A DNA stretch of 64,000 nt from Rhypophila decipiens (GCA_033297075.1 MU858047.1:124001-188000), one strand, 5' to 3'. Positions 24,701 through 35,308 are shown, numbered from the stretch's first letter. The notes: generated from the sequence alone by a model not told the origin. Numbers and translations are program-made.

Positions 24701-26234
24701 AAACAAAACCAAAAAGGAGGAGGGTTTGGCCCTGAAGCAGAGTCACGTCGGCGAGCTTCGTCCCTGGGAGGAGCCTGTTGCGGTTGACTTTGAGGATATT
24801 CCGCAAGAGAAACGCGAACAGACGTTTGTCACCCGTGGCGGTCTCAAGGGTTTCACTACAGAGCAGCAAAAGTTCACCGAGGATCGCGAAGGAAAAGAAC
24901 TTATGGTTGTTTACACCGACCCGTCGGATATTCCAGCGACTCCTAAATCGCCCCCGCAGGAGCCGGTTCTGATGTACGACGATGTTGTCGACGGGCTGGT
25001 TGTCAATCTTCCAGATGGCCCAGATTTCGCCGAAATCCGTCAGCGTGAGCTCGACCAAATCCAGCACGGTTCGGAACACGCGTTCTTCGCTGCCAAGGCA
25101 CGATTGGATTCTCTATCACATCCTGGCTACGCCGATTTAGCCAAAGCGATGACATCGGTTAGTTCAATTGCGCAATCGTACAACGGATTTCAACGCATGA
25201 TGGAGCCAGCGCCGACCATGGTGCCGGCCATCGCACCCGTAGCGCAGCCGCGGCCTGAGTTACGCATCGAGCTGGACCCTGCTCTGGCGGAAGCCCGTGA
25301 CCAGCAGACATACCAACTTCTGATCTCGGATCGCGTCAAAAACTTCAGAGAGCTGGACCCCTATGACCCGGCTCGTCCAAAGACGGTACGACGTCACGAC
25401 TATCCAGACCCTCATCTGCAAAGAGTTGTTGACTATCTCGAGGATCTCTTTGCCTTCCTGCGACAATCTGCACCCGGAGTTGCGGAGCCCAGTTCTGGAC
25501 CACCGCCCATCGCCGCAGCGCCTCAACCCGCAGCTCAAGACTACTCGGCAGCATGGGCACAATACTTTGCCCAGCAGGCCCAGCAAGGGCAGCAGCCTCA
25601 ACCGCAACCACCTCAACTTCAGCAATGGTACACCCAAGCGGCCAATCCTTACCTGCAGCCCCAACCGGCTCAGGTTGGACTTCCACAGACTGGTGCCGAC
25701 CTGGCAGCTATTCTGGCAGCCTTTGGTGGGCAGCAGGCACAGCAACCGCAAAGTGGCGCCGCCGCCCCGGATGCTGCTCAGCTCCAGGCTCTGATGGCTG
25801 CATTGGGCCAACCTCAGGCCAGCCAGCCAGCCATTCCTGGCGTGCCCAACGAAGATGTCCTGCGCTCTGTCATGCAATGGGCACAGCAAGGTCAGACCGT
25901 GGCGAACAACCCCCCAGCAGCTGGCTATAACGCCGGTTACCCTTATGCCGGACAACCGGGTTCTCATGTGCATCCTGACCGAGACCGTGAGCTTCGGGAG
26001 CGTGACCGCGATCGTGAGCGTGAACGTGAACGTGACCGGGATCGCGATCAGCACCATAGCAGCAACCGGGGCAAAAACAAGAACCGGGACCGGGACCGAG
26101 ACCGGGATGGGGACGCTGATGTTCCCGAGCACTTGCGCGGTATCAATCGGAACCTCATTGGCACCAAGCAGTGCAGCTTCTGGGCTCGGGGACAGTGCGC
26201 GAAGGGTGACAAGTGCACTTTTAGGCATGACTGA
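21747..26234 (+). CDS. CCCH zinc-finger protein, PNUTS/Ppn1-like PP1 partner (inferred)
   Basis: A single 4488-nt exon encodes 1495 aa. Residues 1-420 are Gln/Pro/Asn-rich and disordered. A mostly helical region at about 540-690 (VLLDVFEDYYSLVLDKAT, LLNILINLINI) could be a TFIIS N-terminal-like bundle. Then come Lys/Pro/Val repeats and, at 950-953, KVAF in RRLGLKVAFKGDDRLVEIRE, which fits the PP1-docking RVxF pattern followed by a LVEIREF block. Gln/Ala-rich sequence and an Arg-Asp/Arg-Glu dipeptide tract (about 1410-1460) precede a C-terminal CCCH finger, C-x7-C-x5-C-x3-H (CSFWARGQCAKGDKCTFRH). Helical bundle, RVxF and terminal CCCH finger in this order is the layout of metazoan PNUTS, a transcription-termination and PP1-targeting subunit. 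This assignment is inference; plain CCCH RNA-binding protein is the fallback. Confidence 0.75.
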   Translation: MEQTPATGVGEWDPSSFVNEPWDHHQFGGQPLTFDGNHGQHGPDPGYHAPNGFIGNASQINPQLPASDNQPGLYRQFDFYQQPHDEVWSSQIPSSAPYGQEASLSQGYYPALPASADTGPTVDSRFAPVDGYQDHHMPVQDNPDGLSHGFAGHASHGPNQPADSYQHGNVAHWGQRIPAPNPGYLPNRDYDSPLATPQVANIQNQNARGSPSFPSNQGPVSGPVQGYQVSHQPVENRQPQQQYIQAINGQPIQNHASIAQVPVARRTGSPIVVTQPQSMVQAPAVPQTLSHPHPHLNPRPQPNSQVQLLPQQVANQIPAQDLSSGQPQVAHRSPASIPSPETNSSTTAGVKRRPVSEIQEPKANVKKTKVAPPAAHNIGSPSPAFPTREASPPVGPFIVDGQQLEQARARPSSTWRGVPNLVIGETPVKLKKGTPTKRYVVIAAKGGRAPLLPNIARGWTPAESLGNHSDAYQNAQNDVDRQRADIRLEIEMRRGGSEIPSDWWKKLPRGDSTTEARRMDPPPEPLNTAIRASESLRMHPSHKSNRQVLLDVFEDYYSLVLDKATALKNSPALEKLAKAARGRAKNPASFKVNEFEALRQELEPLIKQLECAIVEGLKAADPRVLQKMGEKGSVPVRLLNILINLINIGDANSPLAKAILRLFGTFTSVKRSQLDTWKFPSTKAKLEAQGDQEVKDLMTAIFDNASKNPDKDASETKTSKEISSGGDVKRATKVAVRVPSGSLGAKRAREDDNGSDSRSSKKAATESKPYAGSSATMSNGKLAVGPAKSTTVAKPPSSKLGTGGPISASAPVPVPAKVRTPMLLPGKTRPAVKQPVKTEPVKTEAPKTIVKQEVAPKPQPAVTKVEAPKAVISKPQPSAPTAADMTKSVKQKLAEVSQPSRLAALMAEIDKPKKVVAPTPPSVSAPDPNETEEQRGRRLRKEERRRLGLKVAFKGDDRLVEIREFTRHPDEIAFTTSGAGEFKSENKTKKEEGLALKQSHVGELRPWEEPVAVDFEDIPQEKREQTFVTRGGLKGFTTEQQKFTEDREGKELMVVYTDPSDIPATPKSPPQEPVLMYDDVVDGLVVNLPDGPDFAEIRQRELDQIQHGSEHAFFAAKARLDSLSHPGYADLAKAMTSVSSIAQSYNGFQRMMEPAPTMVPAIAPVAQPRPELRIELDPALAEARDQQTYQLLISDRVKNFRELDPYDPARPKTVRRHDYPDPHLQRVVDYLEDLFAFLRQSAPGVAEPSSGPPPIAAAPQPAAQDYSAAWAQYFAQQAQQGQQPQPQPPQLQQWYTQAANPYLQPQPAQVGLPQTGADLAAILAAFGGQQAQQPQSGAAAPDAAQLQALMAALGQPQASQPAIPGVPNEDVLRSVMQWAQQGQTVANNPPAAGYNAGYPYAGQPGSHVHPDRDRELRERDRDRERERERDRDRDQHHSSNRGKNKNRDRDRDRDGDADVPEHLRGINRNLIGTKQCSFWARGQCAKGDKCTFRHD

Positions 26235-27131
26235 ACGAAGTGTCTTTGCTGTGCTCTTTCCAACTAGGAATCTGGAAGAAGTAAGGACTGTCGAGTCCCG
26301 GCGGCGGATAGTTGACCACGACCCTGTACATCATATTCTGATCATTGCCCTTGCCTCATTTTCTTTCGTTTGTCTGTTGTTTCCCCTTCGTTTGTTCTAT
26401 ACTTTTAATCATTACAATTCATATTCGGTGGGGGTTTCGGTTTGACCGGTCAAGGCAAGGAAGGTGGTAGCGTCCAGCATTGTCACGATTATTTGCTTCT
26501 TTTTTCACATCCTACCAGCGGGTTTTATCAGCTCATTTGGTTGATCTGTGCATTTTGGCCGGAGTTCGTTTTCTCAAAGACAGAAAGACAATCGGGGGTT
26601 TTTGTGTTTTTCATCTTTTTATTCATGAGGAACTGGAAAGGAGGAGGGAATGGCGAGAAGTGATGATAGACCAAGGCGCCTGAGAGCTTTTGGTGACGAT
26701 GATGATGGTCGTCAGGAAGCATAACGGCATTATAAGCATGTATTAGTATAGGGTGTTGCTGTTCTTGTTGTGCTGCAATGAGAAAAGACAAAATGAGCAC
26801 AAAGAAGACTTTTTTCTGGCATCCGACTACTACCAATATACCAATAGGGGTATGAAACAAGATTTTGATGAATGATTATCTGAGTGGCTTGTGCTCTTTT
26901 CGTGCTTGTCTCTGTTTTTCCAGAGTAACCAGTAATCACTCGAGCAAAAGATCAAAACAAGACTATGTAAGCCCCTTTTTGGTGTTTCTTTTACCCTTCG
27001 CTAAGCTTGTCCGCAACAAACAACCACTCGCTCAATGAGTGAATGTCAACAAAAAGAACACACAGACAAATGATCCACAGCGCTGTGTCCCGTCCCGTCG
27101 GCAGCCCCCGACGCGCACAGAGAGACTCCAC

Positions 27132-27148
27132 AGGGCTAGTCTAGCCCT
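27132..27148. repeat. 17-bp perfect palindrome
   Basis: AGGGCTAG and CTAGCCCT form two 8-base arms around a single T. Another AGCTAGC follows within 12 bases. It could be a protein-binding dyad or part of a small hairpin. No neighbouring gene start explains it. Confidence 0.5.
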
Positions 27149-27390
27149 ATAAGCTAGCCTTACGGAGGACCATGGAAGTCAACGGTGGGAAGCAACCGAG
27201 GTTTGACCGGGCACGGATTTTAAGCCCACAAACAGGTGCTCGAGGACAAGATGGTGACTTTCACGAACTAGTGTAGTATTTTACCAATTTGCACGAAGTA
27301 CGATTGCCAAGTGTGTGCTGTTGGGTTACTATCATGGTATCTTGTCACCGACCGATGTCATCTTGGCTGGAATCTAGTGTACACCTCTGC

Positions 27391-27542
27391 AGGGATTTAA
27401 AAGGTTAGTGCAGTGACTTTACTAGGCATGGAAATAGTACCCCCGCAAACCGCTGAAATCTGGATTTAGGGTCACTCCTCAGCTTCTTCAGTGGATGATT
27501 TCTAGGGCCTTGGCTGTACCGCACTAACCTTTCAAATCCTGG
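27391..27542. repeat. Inverted-repeat (MITE-like) element, about 150 bp
   Basis: The left arm 27391-27413 (AGGGATTTAAAAGGTTAGTG...) pairs with the right arm 27520-27542 (...CACTAACCTTTCAAATCCT) with only a few mismatches, enclosing about 106 bp. The sequence outside both arms also shares GTGTAC-like bases. There is no coding capacity and no clear target-site duplication. It may be a non-autonomous element or a hairpin-forming relic. Confidence 0.55.
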
Positions 27543-30527
27543 TACACCTTGTACTCGAGACTTGTCACGCTCGAAGATGGAAAGCTTGGGATCTCGTGAT
27601 GTGGTGGTTCTTACACGTACTCTCTTGCCAATTTGGATAACTGGCATGTGTGTAACCAACATCCAATTATAGCGATGATATCATGTATTGGCGTGACGAG
27701 GAAAAATTTCTTGAGAGTGTGGCTGGGTCATTGTGATTGATGACGAAGAATACCGAGATCGGTGTTGAATCGGTATTAGTACACCAAAAACTCCTCACAG
27801 CTTCGCCTTTCGCGGTTCCCAAGTTCTCAGCCTGTACCTGGTATGTGTCAGATGACCTGAATACCAAGCAAATGTAATGGGATATGACGTTTCGAAAAAC
27901 ATTCAGCCACACTGCGACAGCAAATTTCTTCACGTTGGGCGAAGAAGGCAACGGAAAGTCCGTGATCCGTATTCCGTGCATCGGCCGGGCTGCATGCGAG
28001 ACATTGAAGCGGTTATCGAGATCGGGCAAGGAGCCTCAGGTTGGTAGTGTAGCTGACCGAAAGTCCGAAGCTGATTTGACAAGCTGGCAGCTAGAAAAGA
28101 GGCGTTCTAGCGGTCAGGTCTTGCTCTCTCCAGTTCTTCAGCCGAAGACAACCGCAAGGCGAAAGCTCCCTCGTCCATCACGATCCCAAGGAGGCGTCAC
28201 GCCAAGAGGAGGTTTCGGTCTCAGTTAGAACTTTCAGAAGGCGACTCCCGACTCTTGTTTACGGGCAGTGACTAATCCGTAACCCTAAACCAGTCCAGCT
28301 TGCGAACTGGGTAAACGCCTCCGAGATATTGCTGAATAACCGCCCCTCCTGACGTCTTCTACGCGTCGAAGCTTGAGAATTGATCTCGTGATGTGATTTT
28401 ACGGTCTACGATTGGCATCAAGTTTTCCGGGGTAGATCTACACGTGCTCATGGCATCAAGCTGAATTGGATCCTGTCGCCGCTGTCAACACCCAATGCCA
28501 GACACATTATTGGTTCGTAAAGCTGAGATGAACACATATCAACCATCACCACAAGAAAAAATTTCAACCACCAAGCTCAAAGCAAAAGGCGGGGTGAGCT
28601 TGCTAACCCAAGCTAAGCTAAAGAAGCCGCCGTCACGGCCTCGATTTTGATGGCCCTGGCGGCAGAAGCGGGCGATCCCATGATCCTGGAAAATCCGGGG
28701 TTGCTCACCTTGGCGGTTTCCACTTGGATCGATTGGCAAGTTCCTTGCCCCTGGCCCTGCTGGTTCTTTCAGGGGTGATCACTGCTGCTTTGTTTGACCG
28801 TTGTGACACCTGACCGCGATGCCAAGAACAAATCCTCCAAATCGCACACAAAGGAAAGAAAAAAATTCAACGGATAATGGACTTCGGGCCGAGGACTGGG
28901 GAGTTTTCAATTTACAGTATGGATACTTTTAACTTTATTTTCAGTTAAGCACCTCGATGGACAGTAAAAAAGACGCCTGGATATCCACCTTGGCCGGGCT
29001 GTTCGGGCGATCTTCATAGACCAAGTCAAGTTATAACCACCAATTTAGAGTGCCAGAGTGCCTGTTGATCGTGATCACGTTTATTGGAATCCCTGGGCAG
29101 GTCAATTTCAGACCAGACAAAGAACACGGACTCCCGTAGCAAGGTGTTGTTCGTGAAAAGTACTGTATGATACAGACAGCTCCTTTCATCAGCATTTCTC
29201 ACGATGGCGTCTTCTCAGAGGCGGTCAAAGCCAACGAAGTCAATATTCAGACATCACAATAGCCGCCAAATGGGATGTCCAGCCGGAGGCAGCACGCTGC
29301 CGTGACGCGAAATGGTTGGTTGATGGTGCAAACATCAAATGTCGTCTTCGTAAGTTCATCCAAGATTCTGTGGCACATGGCCCCGGAGTACAGGAATTTG
29401 TATCTCCGGCGGCCAAGGCGAAAGGTCAGCAATTGGGTTCTTGGAAAGCAGCGGCTCTGGGTTGCACCAGAATTTTGAAAAATGGTCGTCACCGTGTCCC
29501 TTGCATGAGGCCACGAGCCTTCCGGCAAAGCAGGTCGAAACATTGGCAAAAATGAGGTGAAAAGTACGTGAAAGAGGTACCGACGGCAGCAAGCGAAGGT
29601 GGAAACGGTACCTCGGGGGTGCCCCTTAGGCTCCAAAACTATGGGGTAATTATCGCGTAAAAATAAAGGCTATGGTGCGCCCCGTGACTTGCTCTTACGT
29701 TTCTATATGCTAACAGAAAGGCCATCCTGGTCGGTGAATGGACTCGTAAAGTCTCGGCATAGAAATTTTCAGCCCCGTAAGCGCCCCGGCCGCAAACCAT
29801 CGTCGACCATCGTGTTCTTGCTCTGCTTTTTCCCCTCTGAACCTTCCCTGGAATGGCCTGGAAAACTTCCCCTCTTGGGGCTCCTCCCGGGGCCCATCCG
29901 GGCACCTGACGCCATCGATTCGTTTCCATTTTTGCTTGGTTTTTTGCTCGCCTGCCGCTGTAGCGTCGTCTGTCATCAGCTAACGGCCCAGCAGCCCAAA
30001 AGTTTCTTGGATGACGAAGAACATGCCGGTGCTTCCAACTTCCCCCTTGCACTGCACAATGCGAATCTTTCGCCCGCTGCGGCTTTCACTTTCCTGGCCA
30101 GCTCTTCGCGGCTACTAGCCTGCTTGCTTGTCCTGTCTAGGACTGACAAATGACCATAAATTTTTTATACTTTGGGTCCAGTCGCGGGTACCTTTGTTCT
30201 GGACACGAGAGGTACCTCAACTAAAGGCTTTGACACGGGGACACCAGTGAAACGTTCTCCAGATGGAAAGGTACCAGTTTCTTTTGTCTCCATTTCCTTC
30301 TTGTTTTTTTAGGTGTGACTAGCGTCAGTGACGAAAAAAAGTCATGCGGACCGGGAGGGTCTGCCTGCTTTCCTGGGCAATGACTCCAGCATCGTGAGTG
30401 TTTGGTACTTGTGCCTCTCTGCGGTGTGTGTGAAAGGGGTTACCAAACATCCTTTTCCTTGGCATAACACCAGACTCCGTACCTCATTGTGCCACCACCC
30501 AACAAGTTCACGTATCCCTACCTGGGG

Positions 30528-30535
30528 TATATTAA
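30528..30535 (+). promoter_or_regulatory. TATA-like TATATTAA of the DUF3602 gene
   Basis: It lies 252 bases upstream of the start codon and is framed by GGGG and CCCC runs. A long C/A-rich leader follows to the ATG at 30787. A TATA box plus a long CA/CT leader is typical of strongly expressed or stress-induced fungal genes. Confidence 0.35.
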
Positions 30536-30786
30536 GACCCCATCCCATTTCCCTTCTGTCACCCGTTCCCAGGATCCCCAGACAAGTTGTCACAGCCAAA
30601 CAAGCCTCTTCAAGAAACAAATTTAAAGCTCATCTGAGTCGTTCACAAACAAACTCTATATCAAGGCACAGCTCAAGCTTACATACTCCAACACATCCAT
30701 CCTCAAAGACCACTCCCAGGTTCTTTGCTCCTCCAACCTACCAAAGACTACTCTCAGTCACAGACACACCACAAGCACCAGCCAAA

Positions 30787-31215
30787 ATGTCGGCCGCTAC
30801 CTACCTCGTCACCGAGCCACACCCAACCGTAGCTAAGAACAGCTACACCCACTCCGGCCGCGGTGGTGCTGGTAACTTCTTCCGTGCCCCGGCTACGACC
30901 CCATCCGCCGGCGTCCCTACCAAGGTTGAGGCCGCTCCTACCAGCACTGGCCGCTTCTACTCTGGCCGCGGTGGTGCCGGTAACGCCCATGCCTCCACCG
31001 AGCGCCCCGTCATGTCCTTCACCGAGGAGTTCGCCCGCGCCGAAGTCCGCGCCAAGGCGGCCTTCGCCCACGTCGGCCGTGGAGGTGCCGGAAACGTTGT
31101 TGCTTCCAACGATGCCACCAGCACCAAGAGCCGAAGAGATTCCAGCAGCACCAATGGCAGCGAGCGATCCGGCTTCTGGGCCAGACTGAGCCACGTTGGC
31201 AGCCGCGGTCAGTAA
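30787..31215 (+). CDS. DUF3602 small Gly-rich repeat protein
   Basis: An intronless 142-aa protein with three copies of GRGGAGN at residues 24-30, 60-66 and 97-103. Each copy is preceded by an aromatic or His and Ser (THS, FYS, AHV) and followed by a variable Ala/Ser/Thr/Pro spacer. This repeat defines the fungal DUF3602 family, whose biochemical role is not known. There is no signal peptide or membrane segment, and it should be largely disordered and probably cytosolic. The open frame continues upstream without stops to 30328, but that stretch is leader-like and the ATG at 30787 sits in CAAAATG context, so I start there. Confidence 0.88.
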   Translation: MSAATYLVTEPHPTVAKNSYTHSGRGGAGNFFRAPATTPSAGVPTKVEAAPTSTGRFYSGRGGAGNAHASTERPVMSFTEEFARAEVRAKAAFAHVGRGGAGNVVASNDATSTKSRRDSSSTNGSERSGFWARLSHVGSRGQ

Positions 31216-33966
31216 AGAGAAGGATCGAGCTTTCTCTTGCGAGCTTTCCCATCTTCCGAGACACCATACTGGTATGATGTTAGGGTAGAGGGGATCTCGT
31301 CCAAGTTCAGGCTTTGGTTTTCTTTTCTCTCTTCTGCGACGGACATACCCAATCGGTTTCTTCTCTCGGCATCCTCGACTATTTTTCGACACGGTTGTCC
31401 TAATATCAAGCATGCGACGACAGCTTCAGCTTGTCACTCGTCTTTACATATGGGCACAAACACATCGCATATCAGCAAGCAACGGCGTTTCACGGAGTTT
31501 TTCAACGACATATCATCACATCTCTTTTTCGATTATCAGCATGGAGTCTGGGGACAAAGGGTGAAGGGATACGATGAGCCCGAGTCAAAAGGTTTCTTTT
31601 TTTTTTCCTCTTTTTGGTCGACGAGCGACATTCAGGAGGGGTACGAATTGAGCGGCTGGTGAAATGGTGGAGTGCTTGGCTTTATTGTGGAGGTTTTGCA
31701 AAGCTTTGGATGTTTTGTTTTTATTCCCCTCAAAACGCCAAGCATCAAACCAAGGAAAAGGGGCTCCACGAGTCCACTTCACAGAAAAGCCTCGGTCCTC
31801 CACGAGACGGCATTCAACGCCGGCGAGCCGGTTAAAAAGCATCAAAAAAGCGCAAAAACAACTTTTTTGTGGCTGGCTAGTACGAGAAGGAAAAGTTTAG
31901 TTTTTGGTTTTCGGGATCGGATGTGGATCACTTCGTTTTTGATCAGGGCTGGGTTGGTGGTGGAAAAGTTTTCTTTTTTTGTTTTTCATTGTATCATTAT
32001 ACCCCCAAAGCGAGTCTCATTGAGGAGGAAAGCGTATTTCTCTTCTGTGTTTCTGGGCTTTTCTTTCAACCACATTGTTATTAAGTCTATATATGTAGTC
32101 GGTTCTGACCAATTTATTGTTTTGGGTCGTCTCTCATACCTGATTCTTCAACACTCGCCTCGATATGAACTGGTGAATACAATTCTTGAAATGATTTCTG
32201 GTTGTGATAATACCGTTAACAAGAGACTGGATGAATACCAGATATCAGCCGTTGGTCAGTCATTGGTGCCCCTGACTGTCACTGTCCAGTTTCCTCGTCC
32301 ATTCGACGTGGTCATCACTTATATTGGGAACCTGACGAATGTCACAGGTGACCGACTGACTGTAAAGCAGCCCCAAAATGAGCAGATCTGTCCCATCGCT
32401 ACGGAACAGTTCCATGATTCCATACCGCCGACATGTGCAGGTTCTAGTTTTCCTAGCTGTTGAATGGGCATTCTCCTCTGTCTCCACCCAAGTTTGCAAT
32501 ATTCATACAATGTAACTTGTACACATATATCATGCCCGAGAAGCCCGTGATACTCATGTCAGTCGCGAATTATCCACCGACCTCTGTTTTTACTACTTTG
32601 TACTTCTGACAATTGAATTCTGTCTTTAATATATTTGCAGATCTTACATGAGCAAAGAAGCATGCTTCCTTCCTGCTCGGCCGAATTTGATGTGTGGTTC
32701 GGTCGAGTATAATGCACCTCTTGATGATGATGATGCCATTTAACCTTTAACCTTACATGTACTGCTGGATACATGAGCCACGGTGAGGTTTACTTGATTC
32801 GCGTACTGTATGCATAAATGCTTACAAAATTTCTCTCTATAAGCCGAAAAGCCCGGGTTATTTGTTGAGCGTCTTGTAATAATAACATCGTGCCTTCCTT
32901 ATTACCCAAGTCCACAAGGTACTCAAGGTACCAAGCAAGGCCGCGGGTTCTTCCAACAAAACTATATCCACGACGAGTACACCAAGGGATATATCCACAG
33001 CGGTAACATCTATAACTGGACATAGTACGTATGTACCCCAGTCACCGAGTTGAAGTACATCTATTTTTGACAGAGATATATCTGCCCCGGGCAATATCAG
33101 CCAGCACCTTGGTTCCTCCCGAAATATCAACTCCTCGTTTTATAAAGTGGACGAATCCGGCCCAAGTATAGAGTGACCTGGCCATGGGTGTAAAAATGGG
33201 ATGTGAAGATCATGCGCTCTGCTAGTCTTTTAAGGTGTTGATCACTTTCTTCTTAACAACCTAGCAAGGGCCGTCGAGGGTCTTTTCAGCGTCTATTCAG
33301 CGTCCATTCAGCGTCCATTCAGCATACTGACAGTAGGATTTTCACCATCCATTTTTACACCCACCTGATGGTATCGAACAAGCATTTCGTGCACTATGAG
33401 AGTCCTAAGAATTGGTTACTGACAAGACCCAGAGATCAATAGGAAGTGGGGTCCAGTACTGTACGTAGTTAAGGACAAAAGAACAAGACAGATGTGAGTT
33501 TTGTGTGTGGTTTGGTAGGTACGGGGGTATCATTATTTGCTTGTTTTTATTCGTCTGGTTTGGTATAATTCCTTCTCCCATGCCATATCATGATAATTAC
33601 CCTACTCAAATCATCCCCGATCATCCATCGTCCTTCATCCTCCCACGACTCTTACGGATCATCTCCCAAAATCCGCCCCCGTTCAATCTACCGGAGCGAA
33701 CATCCCTTGAAGTTCGCCGGCTGAAAATATTAAAATAAACACAACGCTCATTCGCTGGATCCCCTTAAACAAAGCAGCACACGGCCGGTGCTGGGCTTGT
33801 AAAATGCCTGTGCTTCTTTGGAAGACCGCTGTAGAGAACTGCACTTCTCCTCGTCCGTGAATAACTCGAAGAGACCCCAGTGCAAAATCCTCTGCTCCTT
33901 GTCGTACTCGTCTGTTTGTACGCCATGACCTGGGCGCTGGCCCGCACTGCAATACGTCGACTATAA
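31216..33966. other. Intergenic between the DUF3602 and arp1 3' ends
   Basis: About 2.75 kb between convergent genes. The first part is T-rich 3' UTR-like sequence. A 263-codon open frame at 31672-32463 has an unusual composition and no resemblance to any family, and was not accepted. An inverted-repeat element with an internal 11-bp tandem repeat lies at 33185-33363. Confidence 0.4.
33185..33363. repeat. Inverted-repeat element (179 bp) with internal 11-bp tandem repeat
   Basis: The left arm TGGGTGTAAAAATGGGATG (33185-33203) and the right arm CATCCATTTTTACACCCA (33346-33363) are reverse complements except for one inserted G. Between them, at 33284-33323, the unit TTCAGCGTCCA is repeated about three and a half times with one substitution. 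It has no coding capacity. It resembles a small MITE or its relic. Confidence 0.6.
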
Positions 33967-35308
33967 CTAAGAGAACTTTGTATGTATAATGTCAGGGTTC
34001 TCGTGCCAATCATCGACACTGACCCACATCTGTTGACGGACAAAGGGAGCCGTTAGCAAGAGACGACCACAGGTAGACACTTTCTCGTAAGATGGGACAT
34101 ACCTTTCTAAATGTACTCAAGCCCGCAAGAATACTGCCGCCAATCCAGGTGGAGTACTTGCGCTCCGGTGGGGCAAAGATCTTTATTCTCATATCTTTGA
34201 CAGCGAGTTTCTGGACCTCTGTCAGAAGGCGATCACCAAAGCCCCTAGTGAGGGTGCTACCACCAGAGAGCACGATGTTGGAATAGAGATCCTTCCTGAG
34301 GTCGAGATCTGTCCGGTTGATTGAGTCGATAACTATCTGATGCACACCGGGGTACTCGAGTCCGATGATCTCTGGGTCGAACAAGATCTCGGGTGCGCGG
34401 AACCGCTCTGCTCCGATCTGGTGGAAGAATCTAAGTCAGTTTGCTGCTGTGTTTGCCTTACAGGGGGCTTATTTGTCCTCACCTTTAACCTGTTGCCGTC
34501 CGGCAATACGTACTCGGCAATCTTGCTCTGGTCCATCTTTGCGGCCGCCCATTCTTTCTCCTCCTTCCTCGGGTCACGCGCGACATAGGTGACCTGCTCT
34601 TTTATAAGCCTGACCACCTCTTTCTCGGCGCTGGTGTGGAATATGTAGCCGCTCTTCCGGAGCAGCGTCTGTAGGTACTCTGTCACGTCTCGTCCCGCCA
34701 CGTCTATTCGTCTGATACTGTTGGGCACGGTAAACCCCTGGTATACAGGGACGGCATGGGATACGCCATCTCCGGCATCTAATACGACGCCCGTCGTCCG
34801 ACCGCTAGCGTACAAGGAGAGGACGGCTTGGATAGATGTGTAGAGCGCGGGTACGTTGAAGGTCTCGAAAAGGATCTGTGCGGCCGTGTCTCGGTTGGAT
34901 CGCGGGTTGAGCGGAGGCTCTGTGAGAAGGACTGGATGCTACAGAGCCGTCAGCTGGCTGGCGATTACCATGGTAGCAGAAATAGCAAATCAAGCTTACC
35001 TCTTCACTCAGAGTTTTTAGCCCCTCGTCGTACACATATGCCCAGATCTTCTCCATGTCATCCCAGTCCGTAACGATGCCATGCTCGAGAGGGTAGCGGA
35101 TCTTGAGTAGACCACGCAGCTCTGTTGCTGCTTTCTGACCGATGAAGACTTCGCCCTCTAGCGCACCGGCCAGGACCCGAAGATGTTTTGGCCTACCGAC
35201 GAAGGAAGGGAAATGGCACTTGGGGACATCCTCCCCAGCGAACCCAGCTCGGATGGTGCCAGACCCGTTGTCGAGCACAATAGGCGCGTTGTGCAGCGAG
35301 TCCGTCAT
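33967..35308 (-). CDS. Actin-related protein Arp1 (centractin), dynactin filament subunit
   Basis: Four exons (35000-35308, 34483-34938, 34103-34417, 33967-34029) give 380 aa, the exact usual length of Arp1, known as ro-4 in Neurospora. Introns of 61, 65 and 73 nt all lie in phase 0. It polymerises into the short filament of dynactin, which links dynein to cargo and positions nuclei in hyphae. Actin-fold landmarks are [15 protein letters not shown] (phosphate loop 1), [19 protein letters not shown] (phosphate loop 2), [15 protein letters not shown] (adenosine loop), and the C-terminal [20 protein letters not shown]. The last exon encodes only 20 residues ending in HTKFS. The protein start [15 protein letters not shown] fits the family. 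Confidence 0.97.

Larger units (their letters stand above)
26235..30786. other. Long intergenic, including the promoter of the DUF3602 gene
   Basis: About 4.5 kb, the largest gap in the window. The first 700 bases are T-rich 3' UTR-like sequence. A 17-bp palindrome lies at 27132-27148 and an inverted-repeat element at 27391-27542. Several GGTACC sites (29577, 29608, 30211, 30270) and a TATA-like TATATTAA at 30528 lie on the promoter side of the DUF3602 gene. Short open frames at 29639-30153 overlap on both strands and look like chance. Confidence 0.4.

Noticed and set aside
27519..27545. TTCAAATCCTGG resembling a tRNA B box
   Set aside because: No A box, acceptor stem or cloverleaf could be built around it; it is the right arm of the inverted repeat.
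31672..32463. 263-codon plus-strand open frame downstream of the DUF3602 gene
   Set aside because: It lies in T-rich 3' flank sequence, has Phe/Ile/Lys-rich composition from AT-rich DNA, no family resemblance and no plausible promoter or splice structure.
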